43,001 bases of DNA. Source: Desulfacinum sp. Its GTDB lineage: Bacteria > Desulfobacterota > Syntrophobacteria > Syntrophobacterales > DSM-9756. The stretch lies in assembly GCA_014359885.1 (NCBI GenBank), contig JACIYN010000069.1:1-43001 (forward strand). Reading direction: 5' to 3'. This document shows positions 14,601 to 21,928 of this stretch, piece after piece. Under the pieces are notes generated by a model. That model had not been told where the DNA came from and made no database searches. It saw only the letters and a list, made by a program, of their open reading frames with translations. Each line of letters opens with the position of its first letter. Positions within the stretch are counted from its first letter, which is position 1. A program made the position numbers and the translations under genes.

Positions 14601-14649
14601 CAACCCGCGCCGGACACCTGGAACCCACACCTTTGCACAGGAGGAAGAA

Positions 14650-15462
14650 ATGAAACAGCGAACCATCCTTTTTTCGGCCCTTGCCGTCGCCGCGGCCCTG
14701 CTTTTGGGCCTGGCCCGGGGAGCCTCCGCCCACTTCGGCCTCATCCTGCCCTCGGACGACATCATCTCGGCCGACGAGTCGAAGAAGATCACCGTCCAGG
14801 TGAAGTTTCTCCACCCCCTGGAAGGCCACTACATGGAGATGGCCAAGCCCAAGCGCTTCGCCGTGATGAGCCGAGGCAAGACGACGGATCTCCTGGATAC
14901 CCTCAGCGCCCGAAAGGGGCGCTCGGCCGACCAGGAAGGCGAGTTCACCTTCTGGGAAACCACCTACACCGTCAAGCGCCCCGGGGACTACCTCTTCTTC
15001 GTGGAGCCGGCGCCCTACTGGGAACCGGCGGAAGACAAGTTCATCGTCCACTACACCAAGGTGTGCGTGCAGGCCTTGGGGCTCGAAGAAGGATGGGACG
15101 AACCCGTGGGGCTGGAAACGGAAATCATTCCCCTCACCCGCCCCTACGGCCTCTGGACCGGAAACGTCTTCACCGGCCGGGTCCTTCTCAACGGAAAGCC
15201 CGTCCCCTACGCCGAAGTGGAAGTGGAATACCTCAACGAATCGCCCGACAATCCGTCCAAGGTGACGGCGCCGGCCGACCCTTTCGTGACCCAGGTGGTG
15301 AAGGCCGACGCCAACGGCGTCTTCACCTACGCCATGCCGCGCGCCGGCTGGTGGGGCTTTGCGGCGCTCAGCGACGCGTCCTGGACCCTGCCCAAGGACG
15401 GCGTCCAAAAGCCCGTTGAGATCGGCGCCGTCTTCTGGGTGCACACCACCGACATGAAGTGA
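14650..15462 (+). CDS. DUF4198 periplasmic protein (nickel/cobalt uptake-associated)
   Basis: The protein has 270 residues from the ATG at 14650 (AGGAGG upstream); earlier in-frame codons belong to the leader. It has a signal peptide ending near ARGASA, then [12 protein letters not shown] directly after cleavage, a typical start of DUF4198 proteins. The rest is beta-rich: [37 protein letters not shown], and a C-terminal Ig-like part with [23 protein letters not shown]4198 proteins accompany NikM/CbiM-type ECF metal importers and probably bind Ni or Co in the periplasm. No CbiM is in the window. The cobalamin-riboswitch-like leader and the His-rich downstream ORF favour cobalt. Confidence 0.85.
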   Translation: MKQRTILFSALAVAAALLLGLARGASAHFGLILPSDDIISADESKKITVQVKFLHPLEGHYMEMAKPKRFAVMSRGKTTDLLDTLSARKGRSADQEGEFTFWETTYTVKRPGDYLFFVEPAPYWEPAEDKFIVHYTKVCVQALGLEEGWDEPVGLETEIIPLTRPYGLWTGNVFTGRVLLNGKPVPYAEVEVEYLNESPDNPSKVTAPADPFVTQVVKADANGVFTYAMPRAGWWGFAALSDASWTLPKDGVQKPVEIGAVFWVHTTDMK

Positions 15463-15583
15463 CCGGACGCATCCGGCCATTGACAGGCGCGGCCGGGTTC
15501 CTCCATGATGAGCCCGGTTTCGCCCGCCCATCGTTTGCTGCGGTCTCGTTTTCAAAACGCCACCGGAAAAAGCGAGGACCCCC

Positions 15584-15844
15584 ATGAGCCACCATCACCC
15601 GCACCACCATTCCCACGGCCACCGTTCGGACGCGGAAAGCCCTCTCAGCACCCGACAGAAGCTGGCCCGAATGATCCACCACTGGATCCATCACACGGAA
15701 GACCACGTGAAGTCCTATCGCCAGTGGGCGGACACGGCCCGGGAAGAGGGGCTGGAATCGGTGGCCCAAGCCCTGGAACGGGTGGCCGAAGGATCCCTGG
15801 AATTGAACCGGATCCTGGAAGAAGCCGAAAAGCAGTTGGACTGA
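15584..15844 (+). CDS. Small His-rich, probably metal-binding protein
   Basis: The protein has 86 residues. Eight of its first 13 residues are His (MSHHHPHHHSHGH), followed by an amphipathic helical part with IHHWIHHTEDH and a final acidic helix ERVAEGSLELNRILEEAEKQ. GCGAGGA precedes the ATG. No signal peptide is seen, so it is probably cytosolic. It lies 121 bp after the DUF4198 gene and 39 bp before the molybdopterin oxidoreductase gene on the same strand, and probably shares the leader. A Co/Ni/Zn buffer or chaperone is the natural suggestion. I do not recognise a named family. Confidence 0.65.
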   Translation: MSHHHPHHHSHGHRSDAESPLSTRQKLARMIHHWIHHTEDHVKSYRQWADTAREEGLESVAQALERVAEGSLELNRILEEAEKQLD

Positions 15845-15883
15845 TCCGGCGCCACCCCCCTTCCCTCCACAGGAGCGCCCCCC

Positions 15884-17953
15884 ATGAGCCCTGAATGGTT
15901 CACCACCCACTGCGCCCGGTTCGACCATGGCGGCTGCGGCCTGAAGGTTGAGGTGGCGGACGGCCGCATCACCAAGGTCCTTCCCGACCCCGACGACCCT
16001 TTCAGTCGCGGATGGGCCTGCCCCAAGGGGCTTTCGGCCGCCGAACGCCTGCAAAGCCCCCATCGGCTCCGCAAACCCCTCAAACGAAAAGGGGCCCGCG
16101 GATCCGGCCGATGGGAAGAAATCGGTTGGGACGAGGCCCTGGATCTGCTCACGTCCGCCTTCCAAAAGGCCATCGCGGATTCCGGACCCGAAGCCGTGGC
16201 CTTCGCCCAGGGGGCTCCCAAGGGCCCGGAATTCTTCCTGATGCTCCGGCTGGCCAACCTGCTCCAGTGCCCCAACGTGGCGGGCACCCAGCACGTGTGC
16301 CACATGCCGCGGGAACAGATGGCCATGGTGACCTGCGGGTTCTTTCCCGTGGCGGACCTGGAAGGACCGGCCAGGTGCGTGCTGCTCTGGGGCAGCAACC
16401 CGATCCACACCAACGAAGAAGGGGTCCTGGGCGGACACCTGAAGGAATGCCTGGATCGAGGCGCCCGCTTGATCGTGGTGGACCCCTACCGGACCGCCCT
16501 GGCCGAAAGGGCGGACCTCTGGCTTCCGATCCGGCCGGGAACGGACGATGTCCTGGCCTTGGGGTTCCTCCATGTGATCCTCCGGGAAGGACTCATGGAC
16601 CGGGCCTTCGTGGAAAAGTGGACGGTGGGCCTGGAGGACCTGGCCCAGGCCGTGGAACCGTACACGCCCGAAAGGGTGGCGAAAGCGTGCTGGATCGAGC
16701 GGGAAGCCCTCCTGAACGCGGCCCGGCTCTACGCCGGCTCCCGCCCGGCCTGCCTCCAGTGGGGAAACGCCGTGGAGCACACCCCCAACAGCGCCGCCAC
16801 CTGCCAGGCCCTGGTGCATCTCATGGCCGTCACGGGCAACCTGGAAGAACCGGGCGGAAACATCCGGGCACAGGCCCCGCGGCTTCTTCGCCTGAGCGAC
16901 TTCATCGCCCTGGACGCCTTTCCGGGAAGAGCCCAAAAACTCCTGAACCGGCATTACGGCATCATCCCGACGCTCATCAGCGTGCCCGGCTGGATGCTCA
17001 TCCGCTCCATCCTGGACCAGGCCCCCTATCCCATTCGGTGCCTCTACACCCAGGGCACCAACCCCATGGTGACCTATTCCGACGCCGATTCCGTCCGGCG
17101 GACCCTTTCCCGGCTCGATTTCCTGGCCGTGGCCGACCAGGTGCTCACGCCCACGGCGGCCCTGGCCGACCTGGTCCTTCCCGTGACCCTGCCCATGGAA
17201 ACGGACGATCTCGGCCACTACGGACTGCCCCACGGCTTCGTCACCGCCCGGCCCAAACTGGTGGATCCCCCGCCCGCATGCAGATCCGACCTGTGGATCC
17301 TGAACGAATGGGGAAAACGCCTGGGATTCGGGGATCGGTTCTGGGATCGCCCCGAGGACATCCTGGACGCCATCCTGGCCCCGTCGGGTCTTTCCTACGG
17401 TGAATTCCGGGAAAAAGGCGTCCTTTTCGGCCCCCGGAAGACCCGCACCTACCTGGAAAAGGGGTTCAAGACCCCATCGGGCAAGGTGGAACTCAAGTCG
17501 AGCCTGCTGGAAAAGTGGGGGTTCCCGCCGCTTCCCCGCGCCGCGGAACCCGAACCTCTCGGAAGCGACTTCCCCCTGATCCTCACCAGCCGAAAACCCA
17601 AGGACTTTTTCCATTCCGCCTACCGGCACGTGGAACGCCTGAGGCGGCGACACCCGCAGCCGCAGGTGCACCTCCATCCCCAGACGGCCGGGGAACTGGG
17701 CGTCCGGGAAGACCAGGAGGTGATCGTGGAAACCCCCTGGGGCGCCGTCACCCAACGGGCCCGCCTCACCGACCGCGTCCATCCCCGCGTGGTGCTGGCG
17801 GACTACGGCTGGTGGTTTCCGGAACGCACGGACGATCCCCTGCGGGGCTGGGCGGAAGCCAACCTGAACCGGCTCACCCCCGTGGACGAAACGGACCCGA
17901 TCCTGGCCACCCCGCGGGTGCGCGCCCTTCCGTGCCGAATTCGTAATCCGTGA
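15884..17953 (+). CDS. Molybdopterin oxidoreductase (DMSO reductase family)
   Basis: The protein has 689 residues. It has no Tat signal, so it is cytosolic. N-terminal Fe-S region: Cys10, Cys18 and Cys46 (ACPKG) are present, but the usual second Cys of the CxxC or CxxxC start is absent (ARFDHGG), with His15 or nothing in its place. The molybdopterin core follows: GWDEALDLL, NVAGTQHVCHMPRE with C139 as candidate Mo/W ligand, LLWGSNPIHTNEEG, DPYRTALAERADLWLPIRPG and TGNLEEPGGNIR. The C-terminal dinucleotide-binding domain has LILTSRKPKDFFHS and HPQTAGELGVREDQEV. Substrate unknown. No electron-transfer subunit is adjacent. The stop codon TGA starts a heptamer array. Confidence 0.88.
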   Translation: MSPEWFTTHCARFDHGGCGLKVEVADGRITKVLPDPDDPFSRGWACPKGLSAAERLQSPHRLRKPLKRKGARGSGRWEEIGWDEALDLLTSAFQKAIADSGPEAVAFAQGAPKGPEFFLMLRLANLLQCPNVAGTQHVCHMPREQMAMVTCGFFPVADLEGPARCVLLWGSNPIHTNEEGVLGGHLKECLDRGARLIVVDPYRTALAERADLWLPIRPGTDDVLALGFLHVILREGLMDRAFVEKWTVGLEDLAQAVEPYTPERVAKACWIEREALLNAARLYAGSRPACLQWGNAVEHTPNSAATCQALVHLMAVTGNLEEPGGNIRAQAPRLLRLSDFIALDAFPGRAQKLLNRHYGIIPTLISVPGWMLIRSILDQAPYPIRCLYTQGTNPMVTYSDADSVRRTLSRLDFLAVADQVLTPTAALADLVLPVTLPMETDDLGHYGLPHGFVTARPKLVDPPPACRSDLWILNEWGKRLGFGDRFWDRPEDILDAILAPSGLSYGEFREKGVLFGPRKTRTYLEKGFKTPSGKVELKSSLLEKWGFPPLPRAAEPEPLGSDFPLILTSRKPKDFFHSAYRHVERLRRRHPQPQVHLHPQTAGELGVREDQEVIVETPWGAVTQRARLTDRVHPRVVLADYGWWFPERTDDPLRGWAEANLNRLTPVDETDPILATPRVRALPCRIRNP

Positions 17954-18078
17954 TGAGTGATGAGTGATGAGTGATGAGTGATGAGTGATGAGTGATGAGT
18001 GATGAGTGATGAGTGATGAGTGATGAGTGGTGAGTGATGAGTGGTGAGTGGTGAGTGGTGAGTGGTGAGTGGTGAGTG
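17951..18078 (+). repeat. Heptamer array (TGATGAG / TGGTGAG), starting on a stop codon
   Basis: About 18 units start at the TGA of the molybdopterin oxidoreductase gene, the first run being TGATGAG and the last run TGGTGAG. On the minus strand it has no stop codons, creating a long spurious open frame of repeating Thr-His-His-Ser. The 18079-18366 stretch that follows has an A/T-rich patch at 18196-18225 (TTAATATATTTGAAA) that may hold the dctP promoter. Confidence 0.93.
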
Positions 18079-18366
18079 GCGGGGGCCGAGAGGATTGCCT
18101 GTCATCCGCGGCCCGGCCGATCCGGATCCCGATCGCTGAACCTTCGAGTCCCAATCCTTTGGTCTGTCGTCCCCAGACGCGTTTCTTGCCATCAAACTAG
18201 ATTAATATATTTGAAATCACATCCAAATTTCTTGCCTCCTCCCCGACTCTCAGGTTGACATCCGTCCCGCCGGCATTGCAGTTTTTGGGGACTGTGAACG
18301 GCGGCGTGCCAACGCCGGTACTTGGGTCCGTCCATTTTTTCACCCTTAGGAGCAAGGAGGGCTTCC

Positions 18367-19386
18367 ATGAAACGAGGTGTGCTGACGGCGGTTCTGGTGT
18401 TTGCGGCGGCGGTGGCCGTGGTCGTCTCGCCGGTTTGGGCGGCCGACTACAAGGCTGAGTACAAGATGAGCATCGTGGTGGGGCCCAAGGGTCCGTGGGG
18501 GGAAGGCGCGCAAAAGTTCGCCGATCTGGTGCGGGAAAGAACCAACGGGCGCATCAACATCAAGTGCTACTTCGCCGGGCAACTTTTCGCCGGCAAGCAG
18601 ACCAACGAATTTCTGCTCATGCGCCAGGGCGTCATCGACTTTGCCCTGGCCTCCACCATCAACTGGTCGCCCCAGGTCCCGTCCCTCAACCTCTTCGCCC
18701 TTCCCTTCTTCTTTGAAGATTATGAACAGCTGGACGCCGTGAAGAACGGGGCCCCCGGCCAGGAACTCTTCCGTCAGATCGAGGAGAAGGGCGTGGTGGG
18801 CCTGGCATGGGGCGAAAACGGCTTCCGGGAACTCACCAACCGGAAACAAGCCGTGGATTCCCCCGATGACCTGGAAGGCCTCAAGGTGCGCGTGGTGGGA
18901 TCGCCCATCTTCATCGACACCTTCCGGGCCCTGGGCGCCAACCCCATCAACATGAACTGGGGCGAGGCCCAGACGGCCTTCCAGCAGGGCACCGTGGACG
19001 GCCAGGAAAACCCGGTCAATGCGGTGATCATCCCCTACCAGCTGTGGCAGGTGCACAAGTACATCAGCATCTGGCACTACGCCATCGACCCGCTTATCCT
19101 GGGCGTGAGCAAGAAGACGTGGGATTCCTTTTCTCCGGAAGACCAGGCCGTCCTGAAGCAGGCGGCGGCGGACGCCTGTGCCTGGGAAGTGGCCCAGGCG
19201 AGAAAGGGCCTGGAAGGCGACATGCCGGCGCTTCAGATCCTTCGTGACAACGGCATGGAAGTGACGGTCTTCACGCCGGAGATGCGGACGGCTTTCCGGG
19301 AAAAGACGCGCTCCGTCTACGACGAATGGCGGAAGAAGATCGGCGAGGACCTGGTGGCCCAGGCCGAGAAGATCCTGGGACGCTGA
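18367..19386 (+). CDS. dctP: TRAP transporter solute-binding protein DctP
   Basis: The protein has 339 residues. The start at 18367 is chosen because GGAGG precedes it and a signal peptide follows (MKRGVLTAVLVFAAAVAVVV, cleavage near VWA-ADY). Family features: WGEGAQKFADLVRERTNGR, YFAGQLFAGKQTNEFLLMRQG, FALPFFFEDYEQLDAV and the substrate-carboxylate region GLKVRVVGSPIFIDTFRALG with the essential Arg. NWGEAQTAFQQGTVDGQENP closes the site. It binds a carboxylate solute in the periplasm and passes it to DctQM. It is the first gene of dctPQM. The substrate (dicarboxylate, aromatic acid, sialic-type) is not readable. Confidence 0.95.
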   Translation: MKRGVLTAVLVFAAAVAVVVSPVWAADYKAEYKMSIVVGPKGPWGEGAQKFADLVRERTNGRINIKCYFAGQLFAGKQTNEFLLMRQGVIDFALASTINWSPQVPSLNLFALPFFFEDYEQLDAVKNGAPGQELFRQIEEKGVVGLAWGENGFRELTNRKQAVDSPDDLEGLKVRVVGSPIFIDTFRALGANPINMNWGEAQTAFQQGTVDGQENPVNAVIIPYQLWQVHKYISIWHYAIDPLILGVSKKTWDSFSPEDQAVLKQAAADACAWEVAQARKGLEGDMPALQILRDNGMEVTVFTPEMRTAFREKTRSVYDEWRKKIGEDLVAQAEKILGR

Positions 19387-19403
19387 ACCGGTTGGGGCGT
19401 TCC

Positions 19404-19919
19404 GTGAATCGACGTGTGCTTTCCTGGCTGTGGAACCATTTTGAGGAGGCCGTCTGCGCACTTCTCCTCCTGGTGATGGCGGTCATCGCCTTCGCCAATG
19501 TGGCGATCCGCTACCTCACCAACTACTCCTTCGCCTTCACGGAGGAGGTGGAGGTGAGCGCGCTGGTCTACCTCACCCTCTTTGGAGGCGCCGCCGCGTT
19601 CCGGCGGGGCCTCCACCTGGGCCTTCACTTCGTCTACGTCCGGCTGCCCCGGCCGGCTCGGCGCGTCGTGCTGGCGCTCTCCCTGGCCCTGATCCTCTTT
19701 GTCTTCGGCACCCTCGCCTACTACGGCATCTTCCAGATCCGGGACGAGATGGACCTGGAGACCCTGTCCGAGGCCCTGGAGGTGCCCCAGTGGATCTACA
19801 CCCTGGCGGTTCCCCTGGGCAGCGTGCTCATCGCGGTGCGGGCCGTGGAAAGAACGGTGCGGTTGTGGGCGCAGGAAGAGGTAAGAGGAGAAAGGTTAAA
19901 GGGGAAAGGTCAAAGGTAA
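19404..19919 (+). CDS. dctQ: TRAP transporter small membrane subunit DctQ
   Basis: The protein has 171 residues and four membrane helices, the first including CALLLLVMAVIAFANVAIRY. The conserved FTEEVEVSALVYLTLFGGAA follows, then two further helices and a cytoplasmic tail. GTG at 19404 is taken as start; TTG at 19392 is an alternative. It follows dctP by 17 nt. The last 14 or so residues (QEEVRGERLKGKGQ) are read from AAGGTNA-type heptamers, so the array seems to have grown into and extended the reading frame until its own TAA. Confidence 0.9.
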   Translation: MNRRVLSWLWNHFEEAVCALLLLVMAVIAFANVAIRYLTNYSFAFTEEVEVSALVYLTLFGGAAAFRRGLHLGLHFVYVRLPRPARRVVLALSLALILFVFGTLAYYGIFQIRDEMDLETLSEALEVPQWIYTLAVPLGSVLIAVRAVERTVRLWAQEEVRGERLKGKGQR

Positions 19920-19932
19920 TAAAGAGAAAGGG
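19878..19932 (+). repeat. Heptamer array across the dctQ 3' end (AAGGTNA)
   Basis: Units GAGGTAA, GAGGAGA, AAGGTTA, AAGGGGA, AAGGTCA and AAGGTAA supply the dctQ stop codon in the sixth unit. It faces the inverted array at 20020-20088. Confidence 0.75.
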
Positions 19933-20019
19933 CGAATCTCTGGGAAGACGGTTGGGAGCGACGGCCCGGGAAGTTCACCGGCAGACTCCTATCTTTTGGC
20001 TTTCAGGCACGTCCCTTGG

Positions 20020-20088
20020 CCCCTCTCCCCTTTCACCTTTCACCTTTCACCTTTTACCTTTTACCTTTTACCTTGGACCTTTTACCTG
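20020..20088 (-). repeat. Heptamer array before dctM (TTTCACC / TTTTACC)
   Basis: Plus-strand units are TTTCACC x3, TTTTACC x3, TTGGACC, TTTTACC. They are complementary to the AAGGTNA array at 19878-19932, so the dctQ-dctM spacer could form a long imperfect stem. The dctM ribosome binding site (GAGG) starts right after it. Confidence 0.8.
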
Positions 20089-20101
20089 AGGTAAATTTTT
20101 C

Positions 20102-21385
20102 ATGGATGCGGCGTTCTGGCTCTTTTTCCTCTTTCTCGTGCTGCTCTTTTTCGGCATTCCCATCGCCGTGGCCATCGGCGGCGTGGCCATCTTCATGATC
20201 TGGCAGTTCGACCTGGGCATCCAGGTGATTTCGTCCAACTTCTACGCCGGCATTGCCAAGTATCCGCTGCTCGCCATCCCATTCTTCATCCTGGCCGGCA
20301 TGATCCTGGAACGGTGCGGCGTTTCCCAACGGCTGGTGAACCTGGCGAGCCTCCTGGTGGGATCCATTCCCGGAGGGCTGGCCATCGTGGCCATCCTGGT
20401 CTGCGTCTTCTTCGGCGGCGTGAGCGGATCCGGGCCGGCGGACGCGGCGGCCATGGGAGCCGTGCTCATTCCGGCCATGGCCCGCAAAAATTACGACAGG
20501 GAATTCAGCGCCGCCCTCATCGCCGCGGGCGGATCCACCGCCATCGTGGTGCCTCCCAGCATCGCCTTCATCCTCTACGGGGTGATCACCACCACGTCGG
20601 TTCCGGCTCTTTTTGCCGCGGGGGTCTTCCCGGGCATCCTGGCGGGGCTTTCGCTCATTCTTCCGGCCTATTGGATCAGCAAACGCCGGGGCTACATGGG
20701 CGAGGAACGGGGGGACCTTCGCAAAATTTGGGCGGCCTTCAAGGACGCCTTCTGGGGCCTCATGGCCCCCCTGGTCATTTTGGGGGGCATCTACGGCGGG
20801 ATCTTCACCGCCACGGAAGCGGCCATCGTGGCGGTCTTCTACGGCCTTCTTCTGGGTTTCGGCATCTACCGCACCCTGGACCTCAGGACCTTCTACCAGA
20901 TCCTGGTGGATGCGGCCCTCTCGTCGGCGGTGGTCCTTCTGATCGTGGCCCTGGCGGGCCTCTACAGCTGGGCGGGCGCCACGCTGGGCGTCATGGAACG
21001 GATCGCCGGCGCGCTGCTCACCCTTTCCGACAACCCGTGGGTGGTGCTGGCCCTGGTGAACGTGCTCATCCTGGTGGCCGGCATGCTCCTGGACGCCATC
21101 TCCATCTACTACGTCTTCCTGCCGATCCTGCTGCCCATCGTGGCCCACTTCGGCTGGGATCCCCTCTGGTTCGGCGTGGTCATGACCCTGAACCTGGCCA
21201 TCGGCCAGTTCACCCCGCCCGTGGCCGTGAACCTCTACGTGACCACCAACCTGGCGGGCATTCCCCTGGAAAAGACCTCGGCGGCCACCCTGCCGTTCAT
21301 CGCCGCCATGGCGGTGGCTCTCATCCTGGTGATCCTCTTTCCGTCCCTGAGCCTCTACCTGCCAAAGCTGTGGGGGCTCTACTGA
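20102..21385 (+). CDS. dctM: TRAP transporter large membrane subunit DctM
   Basis: The protein has 427 residues and about 12 membrane helices, the sodium-coupled permease of the TRAP system. Signatures: FGIPIAVAIGG, YPLLAIPFFILAGMILERCG, FFGGVSGSGPADAAAMGAVL, PPSIAFILYGVITTTSVPAL and near the end IGQFTPPVAVNLYVT. The ATG at 20102 has GAGG 10 nt upstream. It is separated from dctQ by 182 bp of inverted heptamer arrays, unusual since these genes are normally adjacent or fused. It ends 9 bp before the convergent slp gene. Confidence 0.96.
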   Translation: MDAAFWLFFLFLVLLFFGIPIAVAIGGVAIFMIWQFDLGIQVISSNFYAGIAKYPLLAIPFFILAGMILERCGVSQRLVNLASLLVGSIPGGLAIVAILVCVFFGGVSGSGPADAAAMGAVLIPAMARKNYDREFSAALIAAGGSTAIVVPPSIAFILYGVITTTSVPALFAAGVFPGILAGLSLILPAYWISKRRGYMGEERGDLRKIWAAFKDAFWGLMAPLVILGGIYGGIFTATEAAIVAVFYGLLLGFGIYRTLDLRTFYQILVDAALSSAVVLLIVALAGLYSWAGATLGVMERIAGALLTLSDNPWVVLALVNVLILVAGMLLDAISIYYVFLPILLPIVAHFGWDPLWFGVVMTLNLAIGQFTPPVAVNLYVTTNLAGIPLEKTSAATLPFIAAMAVALILVILFPSLSLYLPKLWGLY

Positions 21386-21394
21386 TCGGTTCCG

Positions 21395-21916
21395 TCACCA
21401 CCCGCGGCCGAAGTAGAAATGCCACCAGATGGGCGGGTATCGGTCATAATAGTAGGGATCGCGAACCACCAGGGGTTCTTCCGGCCACAGGTGCAGTTCC
21501 AGCACATCCAGCACGGGGTAGGTGTAGGGAACCTGTCCGACCCGGCGGGTTTCGGCGCCCGCCACGGTTCCCGCCACCGTGACGAGCCGATCCGGGGCGT
21601 AGAGGGCCGTATCGAGAAAGCGCTTGTCTCTCGCCAGGAAGCGCCCTCCGGAACGCGTGAAGTCGCTGGGCTTTCCCTGCCGGTCCGCCGGAAGATCCAG
21701 GATCTCCAGGACCGTGCCTCCGGCCAGATTTTCCCCGGAAAGGATCCGCCCGCTCCAGATGACCACCTTTCCGCGGTAGAAATCCGGATTCTTTCGGACT
21801 TCCGACACGGCGAGATCCCATCGGGCCTGCCGGCGAATGTCCGGGGAGACCACGTGGGCGCATCCTCCCAGAAGCAGCGCCAGCCCTACAATAGCCGTCC
21901 ATTTGATCTTTTCCAT
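21395..21916 (-). CDS. Slp-family outer membrane lipoprotein
   Basis: The protein has 173 residues. The lipoprotein signal ends in LLLGGC with Cys19 as lipidation site; the next residue is Ala, so sorting to the outer membrane is likely. The body matches Slp/YeaY: VRKNPDFYRGKVVIWSGRIL, GTVLEILDLPADRQGKP, SGGRFLARDKRFLD, RLVTVAGTVAGAE, and a C-terminal YPVLDVLELHLW. The tail is rich in Tyr, Trp and Pro. Slp proteins are starvation- or acid-inducible lipoproteins of unknown activity. It follows the phosphofructokinase gene by 12 bp on the same strand, so the two are probably cotranscribed. Confidence 0.9.
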   Translation of the reverse strand: MEKIKWTAIVGLALLLGGCAHVVSPDIRRQARWDLAVSEVRKNPDFYRGKVVIWSGRILSGENLAGGTVLEILDLPADRQGKPSDFTRSGGRFLARDKRFLDTALYAPDRLVTVAGTVAGAETRRVGQVPYTYPVLDVLELHLWPEEPLVVRDPYYYDRYPPIWWHFYFGRGW

Positions 21917-21928
21917 GGCCCCTTCCTT

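Noticed and set aside
15368..18154. A 928-codon open frame on the minus strand opposite DUF4198 and the molybdopterin oxidoreductase
   Set aside because: It is antisense to well-supported genes. Its N-terminal part is the translation of the heptamer array (repeating Thr-His-His-Ser), which lacks stops on that strand, and it has no domain character.
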